A program made the position numbers and the translations under genes. Positions 6,419 to 14,039 of a stretch of DNA of 15,957 bases are shown in pieces. The notes beneath the pieces were generated by a model that was not told where the DNA came from, made no database searches, and was given only the letters and a program-made list of their open reading frames with translations. The stretch is from Liminaster sp964567855 (GTDB lineage Bacteria > Bacteroidota > Bacteroidia > Bacteroidales > UBA3663), in NCBI GenBank assembly GCA_964567855.1, contig CAZMOE010000051.1, positions 1-15,957 of the forward strand, written 5' to 3'. Positions within the stretch are counted from its first letter, which is position 1, and every line of letters starts with the position of its first letter.

Positions 6419-7669
6419 ATGAAGGAAATATTCGAATTGGTGAACGAAATGTCACCGTATCTGCTGCTCGGTTTCCTGTTGGCGGGACTGATGCACGCTT
6501 TTCTGCCTGCCCGTATGTGGCAGCGTTATCTGGGCGGAAATTCTTTCCGTTCTGTATTGAATGCGGCTTTGTTGGGCATTCCTTTGCCGCTGTGTTCCTG
6601 CGGCGTGATTCCGACAGCCATGTCGTTACGTAAAGAGGGGGCATCCCGCGGGGCTACGGTATCGTTTTTGATATCTACGCCTCAGACGGGAGTGGATTCC
6701 ATGATTGCGACCTATTCTCTGTTGGGGTTGCCTTTTGCCCTGTTACGGCCGATTGTGGCCTTGCTGACGGCTTTGCTGGGCGGCCAGCTGGTTAACCGGT
6801 TTGCCGGCGCGGTGGCGGGCGAAGAATCTTGCACCGCAGGTGCGGAAAAGGCGGAGGCAACGAAGAAAACTTTCTGGCAGAAACTTCGGATAGCGTTGAA
6901 CTATGCTTTTGTCGAAATGATGCAGGATATCGGCAAGTGGCTCGTTGTCGGGCTTTTGGTGGCGGGAGTGATCACGGTCTTTGTCCCCGATTCATTTTTC
7001 GCCCTTTTTGCAGATAATTCGTTGTTGAGTATGCTGCTGGTGCTGGTCTTTGCCATTCCGATGTATCTGTGTGCTACCGGATCGATTCCGATTGCTGTAG
7101 CGCTCATGCTGAAAGGTCTTTCGCCGGGCACGGCGCTGGTGCTACTCATGGCGGGGCCTGCCGCCAATGCGGCGTCGCTGCTGGTGGTCAATAAGGTGCT
7201 CGGCCGGCGTACGTTGCTGATTTATCTGGTGTCGATAGTCCTTGGCGCCGTCATTTTTGGATTAGGCATAGACTATTTGCTGCCTCGCGAATGGTTTTTG
7301 ACCCCTGTCAACCAGCTAAAAGCCTGTTGCCACGAAGAATTTTCCTATTTCAACGTCGTGTGCAGCGTTCTCCTTTTGCTGTTGCTCATTAACGCGTTGG
7401 TGAGAAGGTTCCGGCGTGGCGACGCAACCTGTCATCATTGTGTGGACGATGCTTCCGGCGACGCGGGAGAGACCGTAATGCTGGTTCGTGGTATGACCTG
7501 CAATCATTGTCGGAGCAATGTCGAACGCGCATTGTCTTCTTTGTCCGGAGTGGAACATGCCGAGGCTGATCTGGCAACAGGCCGTGTCACCATACGCGGA
7601 CGGGCCGACCAGGAAGCTATGCGCCGGGCCGTAGAGGATCTCGGGTTCACTGTCGTCTCTTTTTCCTGA
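6419..7669 (+). CDS. Permease of the SO_0444/DUF318 Cu/Zn efflux type with C-terminal HMA domain
   Basis: An inner-membrane permease of 416 residues. I chose the ATG at 6419 because the only in-frame extension starts at a TTG inside the promoter region. The N-terminal half has membrane segments and the conserved IPLPLCSCGVIPTAMSL motif (C59, C61), then FLISTPQTGVDS. The second half mirrors it with IPMYLCATGSIPIAVALM (C218) and LMAGPAANAASLL, the two-fold pattern of the DUF318/ArsP family. Residues about 352-416 are a heavy-metal-associated domain with GMTCNHC (C361, C364). Extra possible metal ligands are CCH at 303-305 and CHHC at 338-341. NCBI-style names for this architecture are Cu/Zn efflux transporter or permease. 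It probably exports soft metal ions. It stands alone between a bidirectional promoter region and a strong terminator. Confidence 0.87.
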   Translation: MKEIFELVNEMSPYLLLGFLLAGLMHAFLPARMWQRYLGGNSFRSVLNAALLGIPLPLCSCGVIPTAMSLRKEGASRGATVSFLISTPQTGVDSMIATYSLLGLPFALLRPIVALLTALLGGQLVNRFAGAVAGEESCTAGAEKAEATKKTFWQKLRIALNYAFVEMMQDIGKWLVVGLLVAGVITVFVPDSFFALFADNSLLSMLLVLVFAIPMYLCATGSIPIAVALMLKGLSPGTALVLLMAGPAANAASLLVVNKVLGRRTLLIYLVSIVLGAVIFGLGIDYLLPREWFLTPVNQLKACCHEEFSYFNVVCSVLLLLLLINALVRRFRRGDATCHHCVDDASGDAGETVMLVRGMTCNHCRSNVERALSSLSGVEHAEADLATGRVTIRGRADQEAMRRAVEDLGFTVVSFS

Positions 7670-7676
7670 AAAACGT

Positions 7677-7713
7677 CGCCCGGCAGCCGCATGCTGCCGG
7701 GCGGTTCTTTTTT
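7677..7713 (+). terminator. Intrinsic terminator of the permease gene
   Basis: A perfect 11-bp GC-rich stem (CGCCCGGCAGC paired with GCTGCCGGGCG) with a 5-nt loop is followed by GTTCTTTTTT. It starts 7 bp after the permease stop. Confidence 0.92.
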
Positions 7714-7794
7714 ATCTGCTGTCCTCCTTTTCTCTATGTTTGTGGTAGCGGACCGGAATTTTTCGGCTATCTGTTTTATAATCGGAACGATATG

Positions 7795-7846
7795 AAAAAC
7801 GCTCTTTCCAGTTTATCCTGTCAGAAGGATCGGGAAAGAGCGTTTT
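7795..7846 (-). terminator. Long hairpin terminator for the S9 peptidase gene
   Basis: A perfect 14-bp inverted repeat (7796-7809 with 7833-7846) encloses a 23-nt loop that holds a smaller 5-bp stem. On the minus strand it is followed by five T. It lies 35 bp beyond the S9 peptidase stop. The plus strand has four T after it, so it may also stop read-through from the permease side. Confidence 0.78.
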
Positions 7847-7880
7847 ATCGGTGATATGGTATTTGATTCCGGTCGCCGGA

Positions 7881-9959
7881 TTATTTCAGATGTTCTTCAA
7901 AATACCGGGTGATGATTTCGTGCAGGTGGACGCGGTCAGGTCCAGTGACGTTGTGCTCGTGGCCAGGATAGAACAGAAAGTCGGGATGTGTACTGTTCTT
8001 GACCGCATTTTTGAGGAATTGCATGGAATGCTGCGGCACAACGACATTGTCCTGGTCGCCGTGAATCAGCATCAGCCTTCCTTTTAATTTGTCGGCCTGA
8101 TCGATAAGCCGGTTGGCAGCATAACCTTCCGCATTGTTTTCGGGAGTGCCCATGTAACGTTCGCCATACATTACCTCATACCGGCTCCAATCCAGAACCG
8201 GACCGCCGGCTACGCCGACCTTGAAAGTCTCGGGATGATTGAGCATCATGTAGGACGTCATGAAACCACCGTAACTCCATCCGTGGATGCCGATTCTGGT
8301 GGAATCTACAAACGGTAGGGAACGCAGGTAGTCGATTCCACGCATCTGGTCGAGGCTTTCGATATAACCTAACCTGTGCCAGATGGCCTGCTCAAAGGCC
8401 AGACCACGATTGTCGGAGCCGCGCCCATCGATGGTAAACACAACATAGCCGAGGTTGGCCATGTGCAGATCCCAGCCGCGTGCGGCATAGTTCCATCCGT
8501 CCGTTATCATCTGGGCGTGCGGACCGTTGTAGAGATATACAACGGCCGGGTATTGTTTGCCGGCCTCGAAATCGGTCGGTTTGACGATGCGGTAATAAAG
8601 CAGGGTGGAGTCATCGGCGGCGGTCAGGGTCCCGACGGAGATTTCGGGGACTTTCTTTCCTTCATACGGGTCTGCAGCGGTGTGGATCGGATACCTTTTT
8701 CCGTTTTTTACCGTCACAAGCTGGCAGTTGCGAGGGGTCGTATGATTGGAATAGGTATCATAGAACGCCGTGCCGGCTTTATTCATGATAACGCGATGAA
8801 CGCCCGGTTCGCTGGTCAGTCGGCGCAGCCTGCCGCTTTTTACTTCCACGCTGTAGAGGTGGCTCTCCAGCGGAGAGGCCTCTGTTGCCGTGATGTAAAG
8901 CGATTTCCCCTGCGGGTCGGCGCTTACAATGCCGGTGACGGCCCATTCCCCCGAGGTCAATTGTTTCGGTTCGCGGAGCGTGCCGTCGGCCGAAGCCGTG
9001 GCGCCCAGATCGTAGAGATAGAGATGGTTCCAGCCATCGCGTTCGCTTTGCCAGATGAAACGGTCGTTGCTTCCAGGTAGGAAGAAGAGCGGCGCCTCCG
9101 GTTCCACATACTTATCATGTGTCTCGGTGAAGAGAGTCCGGATAAAGTCGCCGGTAGCGGCATCGTAGGCGTTCAGTTGCATTTCACGCTGGGCACGGTC
9201 GAGTTCCGCGATGAAGATCTGTCGGCCGTCGGGCCTCCAGGTGACACAGGTGAGATAGTGTTCCGGGTCGGACATAACGGTGCCGTCGGTGTTGTTGCGG
9301 CCTTCTCCGCGTGTTTTCAGATAGATCGTTTGCCGGGTTTCGGGATCATAGACGCCGAGAGTTACCTGATGACTCTTCATGCCTGCCATAGGATATTTTA
9401 CCCAGCGTACTTCCGCCTCGCGGGCGTCTGTATTGACCAGCGGATAGGCCTGTACCATGCTTTCGTCCATCCGGTAGAATGCCAGCTTATTGCCTGCCGG
9501 CGCCCAGAAGGTTCCTTTGGCGATGCCGAACTCATTACGGTGCACGGACTGTCCCCAGACAATATCTTTGGCATCTGGAACGGAGATTTCACGGCGTTCG
9601 CCGGTCTCGTTATGGACGATGAAGAGGCGATTGCCTTCATTTTGTGTCGTCCACAGACCGTCGGCACTGGTTTCTCCGCCTCGCGGAGTGTTGGGGTTCT
9701 TTTTTTCGGCAAGAAGGGAGTCTGCCCCGGTCCGGGAAATGCCGGATAGCCTCTTCCCGTTGGCCGATAATGTGAAAACACTATCGGCCAGGGTATAGGA
9801 GAGCGTATTATCGTCGTTCCAGCGTACATTGAGCGGAGCGGTGGGGTAGCGGTAGTTTTTCCCGCCGGGGATCAGCTCGTCGAGTGTCAGTTTCTGCGGT
9901 TCTGCGAATACGGTACCCATGCCGGCAACGGTTATTGCGATGAGGGTTGATATTTTCAT
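7881..9959 (-). CDS. S9B prolyl di/tripeptidyl peptidase, exported
   Basis: An exported serine peptidase of 692 residues that cuts short peptides after proline from the N-terminus of substrates. Signal peptide: MKISTLIAITVAGMGTVFA. Residues about 35-440 form the beta-propeller. The alpha/beta hydrolase domain follows, with the triad S562 in GWSYGG, D637 in HGDQDNVV and H669 in GHEHNVTG. The position of the double glutamate that anchors the substrate N-terminus in dipeptidyl peptidase IV reads VHRNEFGI here (N142-E143). The C-terminus (HEHNVTGPDRVHLHE) recalls prolyl tripeptidyl peptidase PtpA of Porphyromonas, so tripeptidyl activity is possible. It follows the rRNA methyltransferase gene by 18 bp, so the two are probably co-transcribed. 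It likely supplies di- or tripeptides as nutrients. Confidence 0.93.
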   Translation of the reverse strand: MKISTLIAITVAGMGTVFAEPQKLTLDELIPGGKNYRYPTAPLNVRWNDDNTLSYTLADSVFTLSANGKRLSGISRTGADSLLAEKKNPNTPRGGETSADGLWTTQNEGNRLFIVHNETGERREISVPDAKDIVWGQSVHRNEFGIAKGTFWAPAGNKLAFYRMDESMVQAYPLVNTDAREAEVRWVKYPMAGMKSHQVTLGVYDPETRQTIYLKTRGEGRNNTDGTVMSDPEHYLTCVTWRPDGRQIFIAELDRAQREMQLNAYDAATGDFIRTLFTETHDKYVEPEAPLFFLPGSNDRFIWQSERDGWNHLYLYDLGATASADGTLREPKQLTSGEWAVTGIVSADPQGKSLYITATEASPLESHLYSVEVKSGRLRRLTSEPGVHRVIMNKAGTAFYDTYSNHTTPRNCQLVTVKNGKRYPIHTAADPYEGKKVPEISVGTLTAADDSTLLYYRIVKPTDFEAGKQYPAVVYLYNGPHAQMITDGWNYAARGWDLHMANLGYVVFTIDGRGSDNRGLAFEQAIWHRLGYIESLDQMRGIDYLRSLPFVDSTRIGIHGWSYGGFMTSYMMLNHPETFKVGVAGGPVLDWSRYEVMYGERYMGTPENNAEGYAANRLIDQADKLKGRLMLIHGDQDNVVVPQHSMQFLKNAVKNSTHPDFLFYPGHEHNVTGPDRVHLHEIITRYFEEHLK

Positions 9960-9977
9960 TGAATCGATGTTACAATC

Positions 9978-11666
9978 TTAGTCTTTGGAGGTCTCGTTAT
10001 CCTGCGGTTTTGTGAAATCCAGAATGTTGGCTTCGACATTGAAGTCGCGGTGGAACAACGGCCGGTTGGGGTCGAACTTACGTTCTCCGCGGGTACGGAA
10101 TTCCCCTTCTCTTTCTTCATATTCTCCTTTCTCGTTACGACGGAAATTGCCGCGCGGCTCATGAGGCCTGTTGTCGGAGGCAAAGCGGTTGTCGCGTTTG
10201 CCGTATTCGGGCCGCTCTTTTTTGAATGATTTCTCGCCGCGGAACGGTTTTCTGTCATTCTCATCCCTGCGCTCTTTGCCTTTGAACGGTTTGCGCTTGT
10301 CGTCGAATGTACGGCGTTCGCTGCCATTCTTGAAATCTTTCTTCTTATCGTCTCGGCGTGCCGGTTTGCGATCTTTGTCGAAAAAGCTTTCTTTCCGTCC
10401 GGATGGTTTGCGGTCATCATGTCGGTCGCTTTTCCTGTCCATATGCCGGATTTTGATATATTTGCTCTCCTGGTCGGACCGCTCGCTTTTATCAAGGGCT
10501 CCGCCTTCAGCGCGGAAGTCATTGAACCGACCTTTGAACATCTCATACTTGCGTAATTCGCAGTCTATGCCGCCGTTGTTGAGCTGTAATTTGACGGAAG
10601 GCTTCAGCCCGATGTGGTTGAAGGGTTCCTCTTCGGTGGAAATGATCCACGCCTCGCAGTTCTGGAATGCCTGTTTCAATACGGTGCCTACCATTTTGTA
10701 GAAGGTGGGGATGTCGGTGAAAAGACGTTTTCCGTAAGGCGGGTTGCAAACCAAGAGGCAACCGGCGGAGGGCGCCTTTGTATAGGTTTCGAAATCTTTC
10801 ATCTCTAATGAGATGTATTTGCTCAGGCCGGCTGCCTTAACGTTGGTTTCGGCGATTTCAATGGCCGGTTTGGAGATGTCGCTGCCATAGATGCGGTGTG
10901 AAAATTCACGTTCCTGGGAATCGTCGTTATAGATGTTGCTCCACAATTCCTCGTCGAAGGCATTGTCTCCCAGTTGCCAGTGCTCGAATCCGAATTCCTG
11001 ACGATATATGCCGGGAGGGGTGTTGGTGGCGATCAGGGCAGCCTCTATCAGAAACGTTCCGGATCCGCACATAGGGTCGATCAGGTCTCTTTCGCCATTC
11101 CAGCCCGCTTTCAGGAGAATGCCGGCGGCCAGGACTTCATTGATGGGCGCATCGGTCTGCAGTTCTTTGTATCCGCGTTTATAAAGAGGCTCTCCCGAAG
11201 CGTCGAGGGATAGGGTACATTCCTCTTCGGCAATATGCAGGTTGATCTGGATGTCTGCACTTGTCACGCTGACCGTCGGCCTTTTGTCACCTCGTTCTGT
11301 AAAGAAGTCGCAAATGGCATCTTTGGTGCGGTAGATGGCAAACTTGGAATGCCGGAACGTTTCGCTATGGATGGCTGCGTCGATGGCGATGGTCTGACCG
11401 TTCGCAATATACAGAGACCAGTCTATTTCTTTGATTTTCTGATAAAGTTCGTCCGGGTCGTTCGCTTTAAACGAAGCGAATGGTTTCAAAATGCGTACAG
11501 CGGTGCGCAGCCACAGGTTGGCCTTGTAAAGAAGGGCTTTGTCGCCGGTAAACGACACCATGCGGGTCCCCACGGCGATGTCGGTACCGCCGATTGCTTC
11601 TATCTCGCTCGCTAAAGATTCTTCCAATCCTTTGAAAGTCTTGGCGACAATCTTAAATTTTTCCAC
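9978..11666 (-). CDS. THUMP-domain class I SAM-dependent rRNA methyltransferase (RlmL-like) with long charged tail
   Basis: A cytoplasmic RNA methyltransferase of 562 residues. The N-terminal THUMP-containing region (about 1-165) is followed by a Rossmann methyltransferase domain with motif I DPMCGSGTFLIEAAL (197-211) and the catalytic NPPYGKR (308-314). These are hallmarks of N2-guanine methyltransferases such as the RlmL half of E. coli RlmKL (23S rRNA m2G2445). Residues about 392-540 form a low-complexity tail rich in K, R, D and E with recurring DRKP or KRKP units, absent from the E. coli enzyme. The start is GTG at 11666: the N-terminus MEKFKIVAKTFKGLEE fits the family, and no in-frame ATG occurs before the gap upstream. 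The S9 peptidase gene follows 18 bp downstream. Family call firm, exact target base inferred. Confidence 0.9.
   Translation of the reverse strand: MEKFKIVAKTFKGLEESLASEIEAIGGTDIAVGTRMVSFTGDKALLYKANLWLRTAVRILKPFASFKANDPDELYQKIKEIDWSLYIANGQTIAIDAAIHSETFRHSKFAIYRTKDAICDFFTERGDKRPTVSVTSADIQINLHIAEEECTLSLDASGEPLYKRGYKELQTDAPINEVLAAGILLKAGWNGERDLIDPMCGSGTFLIEAALIATNTPPGIYRQEFGFEHWQLGDNAFDEELWSNIYNDDSQEREFSHRIYGSDISKPAIEIAETNVKAAGLSKYISLEMKDFETYTKAPSAGCLLVCNPPYGKRLFTDIPTFYKMVGTVLKQAFQNCEAWIISTEEEPFNHIGLKPSVKLQLNNGGIDCELRKYEMFKGRFNDFRAEGGALDKSERSDQESKYIKIRHMDRKSDRHDDRKPSGRKESFFDKDRKPARRDDKKKDFKNGSERRTFDDKRKPFKGKERRDENDRKPFRGEKSFKKERPEYGKRDNRFASDNRPHEPRGNFRRNEKGEYEEREGEFRTRGERKFDPNRPLFHRDFNVEANILDFTKPQDNETSKD
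10047..10493 (-). repeat. Low-complexity charged tail of the rRNA methyltransferase
   Basis: Encodes about 150 residues of alternating basic and acidic amino acids with degenerate units (DDRKPSGRK, KDRKPARRDDKKK, DKRKPFKGKE, NDRKPFRGEK). It is probably disordered and RNA-binding, like the tails of some Bacteroidota RNA helicases. The skewed composition leaves long open frames on the other strand and in other frames, which are not genes. Confidence 0.75.
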
Positions 11667-11699
11667 GATGGTAATTGATATGAAGTTTGAATGAAATTT

Positions 11700-11799
11700 N
11701 NNNNNNNNNNNNNNNNNNNNNNNNNNNNNNNNNNNNNNNNNNNNNNNNNNNNNNNNNNNNNNNNNNNNNNNNNNNNNNNNNNNNNNNNNNNNNNNNNNN
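11700..11799. other. Assembly gap of 100 N between two minus-strand genes
   Basis: Exactly 100 N. The 14 bases before it (11686-11699) are identical to the 14 after it (11800-11813), TTTGAATGAAATTT, and the right flank ends in a run of eight T. This is what two overlapping but unmerged contig ends look like. Confidence 0.97.
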
Positions 11800-11861
11800 T
11801 TTGAATGAAATTTTTTTTGCGGGAATATTCTCTTGTTTTCCTCTTTGGCAATAGACGACGG

Positions 11862-12722
11862 TTATTTATAAAAAAGTTTGGAGTTGGCAGGCACGTCCTG
11901 TGTCACCCAGAGGTTACCGCCGATGACGCTGTTGTCTCCGATATGGATACGTCCCAGGATAGTGGCGTTGGCATAGACAACGACATGATTGCCAAGTATG
12001 GGATGCCGCTCGATGCCTTTTACCAGAGTGCCGTCGGCCTCCTGTGGAAAGTTTTTGGCTCCGAGCGTGACGCCCTGATAGATGGTCACGTGATGGCCGA
12101 GAATGGCTGTCGCACCGATGACAACGCCCGTTCCGTGATCGATGGTAAATGAATGTCCGATAGTGGCATCTGGATGGATGTCGATGCTTGTTTCACTGTG
12201 GGCCATCTCAGAAATCATGCGGGGGATAAGCGGCACTTCCAGTTCGACGAGTCTGTGGGCCAGGCGGTAGTTGCAGATTGCCCTCAGGCCGGGATAACAG
12301 AGTATCACCTCGCCGGTGTTGTGCGCCGCCGGGTCATTTCGGAAATGGGCGAGGACGTCGGTGGTCAGGAGTTTGCGCAGCTCCGGTAAGCTCTCGACGA
12401 AAGCGCGCGCTTTTTCGCGCGCAGCTTCCCACTGACGGTTCAGGTCTGTCCCGCATCGGTCTGCGGTAAATGCGGAACCGGCGAGGATCTGCCGGACCAG
12501 CATCTCATATAGGCGTTCGGTCTGAACGCCTATATGATAGCCGATCGAATCTTCGTCGATATGGCTTTTACCGTAATATCCGGGGAACAGAAGGCTTCGG
12601 CAGAGGTTGATAATCTCCCGCAGCTCTTCCCCCGAAGGAAAGGGGACGGATTCCTGTCCGTAATGGTAGAGGTCACTGCCGGTGAGCGCCGACAGTTGGC
12701 TTACGGTCTCAGCAAATTTCAT
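11862..12722 (-). CDS. cysE: Serine O-acetyltransferase (CysE/EpsC type)
   Basis: Transfers acetyl from acetyl-CoA to L-serine, the first step of cysteine synthesis, in the cytoplasm. The 286 residues comprise an N-terminal helical region (1-165) and a left-handed beta-helix of hexapeptide repeats (about 180-280). Diagnostic stretches are HFRNDPAAHNTGEVILCYPG, DIHPDATIG (D181) and IDHGTGVVIG (catalytic-type H196), then YQGVTLGAKNFP. The acidic residue of the GET found in E. coli CysE is alanine (VVIGATA). The protein ends at PANSKLFYK without the extended CysE tail that docks into CysK, so the synthase complex may differ. Its ATG overlaps the stop of the C1 peptidase gene (ATGA), indicating translational coupling. 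A perfect 14-bp inverted repeat lies within the coding sequence (12505-12537). Confidence 0.95.
   Translation of the reverse strand: MKFAETVSQLSALTGSDLYHYGQESVPFPSGEELREIINLCRSLLFPGYYGKSHIDEDSIGYHIGVQTERLYEMLVRQILAGSAFTADRCGTDLNRQWEAAREKARAFVESLPELRKLLTTDVLAHFRNDPAAHNTGEVILCYPGLRAICNYRLAHRLVELEVPLIPRMISEMAHSETSIDIHPDATIGHSFTIDHGTGVVIGATAILGHHVTIYQGVTLGAKNFPQEADGTLVKGIERHPILGNHVVVYANATILGRIHIGDNSVIGGNLWVTQDVPANSKLFYK
12505..12537 (-). other. Perfect 14-bp inverted repeat inside the serine acetyltransferase gene
   Basis: TCATATAGGCGTTC (12505-12518) and GAACGCCTATATGA (12524-12537) are exact reverse complements separated by 5 nt. The hairpin would form in the mRNA over codons about 62-72. There is no T tract after it, so it does not look like a terminator. 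Confidence 0.7.
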
Positions 12723-13963
12723 TTAATGCCGTATTTCTTGCGGAGTTCCTTGGGTACGGCGTTCTTGTTGACGACAATATTCATCGTTTTATAGCGGCAG
12801 AACTCAGGTGTGGCATACCAGATTCCGTTGTATTTGCCGGCATTGCCCCAGGAGTTTTTAACCATATAATAGGGATTGCCTTCCTGATCTTTGGCGGTAC
12901 CGAAAATCAGCATGCCGTGATCGTCGGTAGTCTCGTAGTTGTCATAAGCCTTCTGGCGTTCCTCCGGTGTGCAGACTTTCTGTTTCAACGGAGCTTTGGT
13001 AAGTTCGTTACGCTTCTCTATCTTGGTCAATTTGAGCCAGCGGGCCTGATCTGAACCAAGTTGTTCGGGAGCGGCATCTACGTCAGGATATACAGCCAGA
13101 CCGTCGCGGGTAAAGCCGTCTTCGCTGACGTCGCTGCCCCAGGCGATGGTGTAACCTTCTTTGATGGCATTGTCGAAAACGGCCATCATATCGTCCAGCT
13201 CGAAGTTGAGAGATTCACCCCAACGCCAGTTGTCCTGAACCTCGATAATGAAACCTTTGCCGATGTTCTCGCCATAAGAATAGGGATGGTGGGTGAATGA
13301 AGTGATGGAAACATAATCGTCGGCATTCAGTTTGAGGCTTTCATAGAAAGACTTCGGAGTGTATTTTTTACCTTCGTAAGTAAATTCTGTGGGGCGTTTG
13401 CCGAGATATACATCGTAGATACCTTCAAGAGCTTTCTTCCAGAGTGGAGTTCCGTCGGGCGACATCTGAAGTGAGCGGAGGTTGCCCTTTGCCACGGCGG
13501 CTACGACAGGTTCTGTCAAGGCGGAGAGCTCGCTGTGATTGGAGAGCGTGTCGCCATACATGACGCCGGCCGGCATTTCGCAGTCGGGAACGAGTCCGAA
13601 CGTCTTCATGCCGTAAATCACGTCGTAGAAGGAACCTCCCTGAGAGAAGGATACGTCGCCGTGCATCCGGACGGCCTTGTCGGCACGGTCCATATAGGTG
13701 TTGTAGACGATAAACATCTCGCTGAGGTCATATTCCTTGCCGGTTTTCTTCAGGAGTTCGGATTCGATGAAGCCGAGGGTGGAATAACACCAGCAGGTGC
13801 CTGCATTCTTCTGATTCTTGACAGGTGTGATGGCTACCGAGTCGATTGTAGTGAACTGGAAACCTTCTTTCTTGGTCTCGGTGCTGTCCTTGCTGGCCGG
13901 TTCCTGGGCTGTAGCTGTTGCGGCCATAAGCATGATGACGCCGTAAAGTAATGTTTTTTTCAT
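12719..13963 (-). CDS. Exported C1B cysteine peptidase, bleomycin hydrolase/aminopeptidase C-like
   Basis: A papain-fold cysteine peptidase of 414 residues with a signal peptide (MKKTLLYGVIMLMAATATA), so it acts outside the cytoplasm, unlike classical PepC. The catalytic set is visible: Q51 and C57 in NQKNAGTCWCYST, H349 in DDHGMLIFG and N370 in VKNSWGN. The long insert between the cysteine and histidine, with LSEMFIVYNTYMDRAD and SFTHHPYSYGE, is characteristic of the bleomycin hydrolase (C1B) group. The C-terminus (KELRKKYGIK) extends past the usual end of that fold, where bleomycin hydrolases use the terminal residues to limit the enzyme to aminopeptidase action. The stop overlaps the serine acetyltransferase start. 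The S41 peptidase gene lies 76 bp upstream. No TAnnTTTG element is seen in that spacer, so it may be read from the S41 promoter. Confidence 0.92.
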   Translation of the reverse strand: MKKTLLYGVIMLMAATATAQEPASKDSTETKKEGFQFTTIDSVAITPVKNQKNAGTCWCYSTLGFIESELLKKTGKEYDLSEMFIVYNTYMDRADKAVRMHGDVSFSQGGSFYDVIYGMKTFGLVPDCEMPAGVMYGDTLSNHSELSALTEPVVAAVAKGNLRSLQMSPDGTPLWKKALEGIYDVYLGKRPTEFTYEGKKYTPKSFYESLKLNADDYVSITSFTHHPYSYGENIGKGFIIEVQDNWRWGESLNFELDDMMAVFDNAIKEGYTIAWGSDVSEDGFTRDGLAVYPDVDAAPEQLGSDQARWLKLTKIEKRNELTKAPLKQKVCTPEERQKAYDNYETTDDHGMLIFGTAKDQEGNPYYMVKNSWGNAGKYNGIWYATPEFCRYKTMNIVVNKNAVPKELRKKYGIK

Positions 13964-14010
13964 TTTGTGTAATGAGTTATTTAGTGATTATGTATAAATT
14001 TCGGAATGGA

Positions 14011-14037
14011 AAACCGGGAAGTCTCCGCCAACGGTTT
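14011..14037 (-). other. Weak stem-loop just after the S41 peptidase stop
   Basis: A 6-bp inverted repeat (AAACCG and CGGTTT) with a 15-nt loop lies 3 bp past the S41 stop, followed on the minus strand by only a few T. It could attenuate transcription into the C1 peptidase gene, but it is weak. Confidence 0.25.
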
Positions 14038-14039
14038 CT

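Noticed and set aside
5800..6644. Several overlapping minus-strand frames across the divergent intergenic region
   Set aside because: They overlap the promoters, the nucleotidyltransferase gene and the permease gene, and look like random translation.
9117..9749. 210-codon plus-strand open frame opposite the S9 peptidase
   Set aside because: It lies wholly antisense to a gene with a complete catalytic triad and shows no recognisable protein features.
9956..10546. 196-codon minus-strand frame and a 176-codon plus-strand frame over the methyltransferase tail
   Set aside because: Both arise from the skewed composition of the charged low-complexity tail.
11612..11851. 79-codon minus-strand frame spanning the N gap
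   Set aside because: It exists only because N is read as open, and its two halves come from the repeated contig ends.
12403..12422. GC-only 7-bp inverted repeat (GCGCGCG and CGCGCGC) inside serine acetyltransferase
   Set aside because: It is explained by the codons for a run of Ala, Arg and Lys (AREKARA). Such codons give GCG/CGC alternation by themselves.
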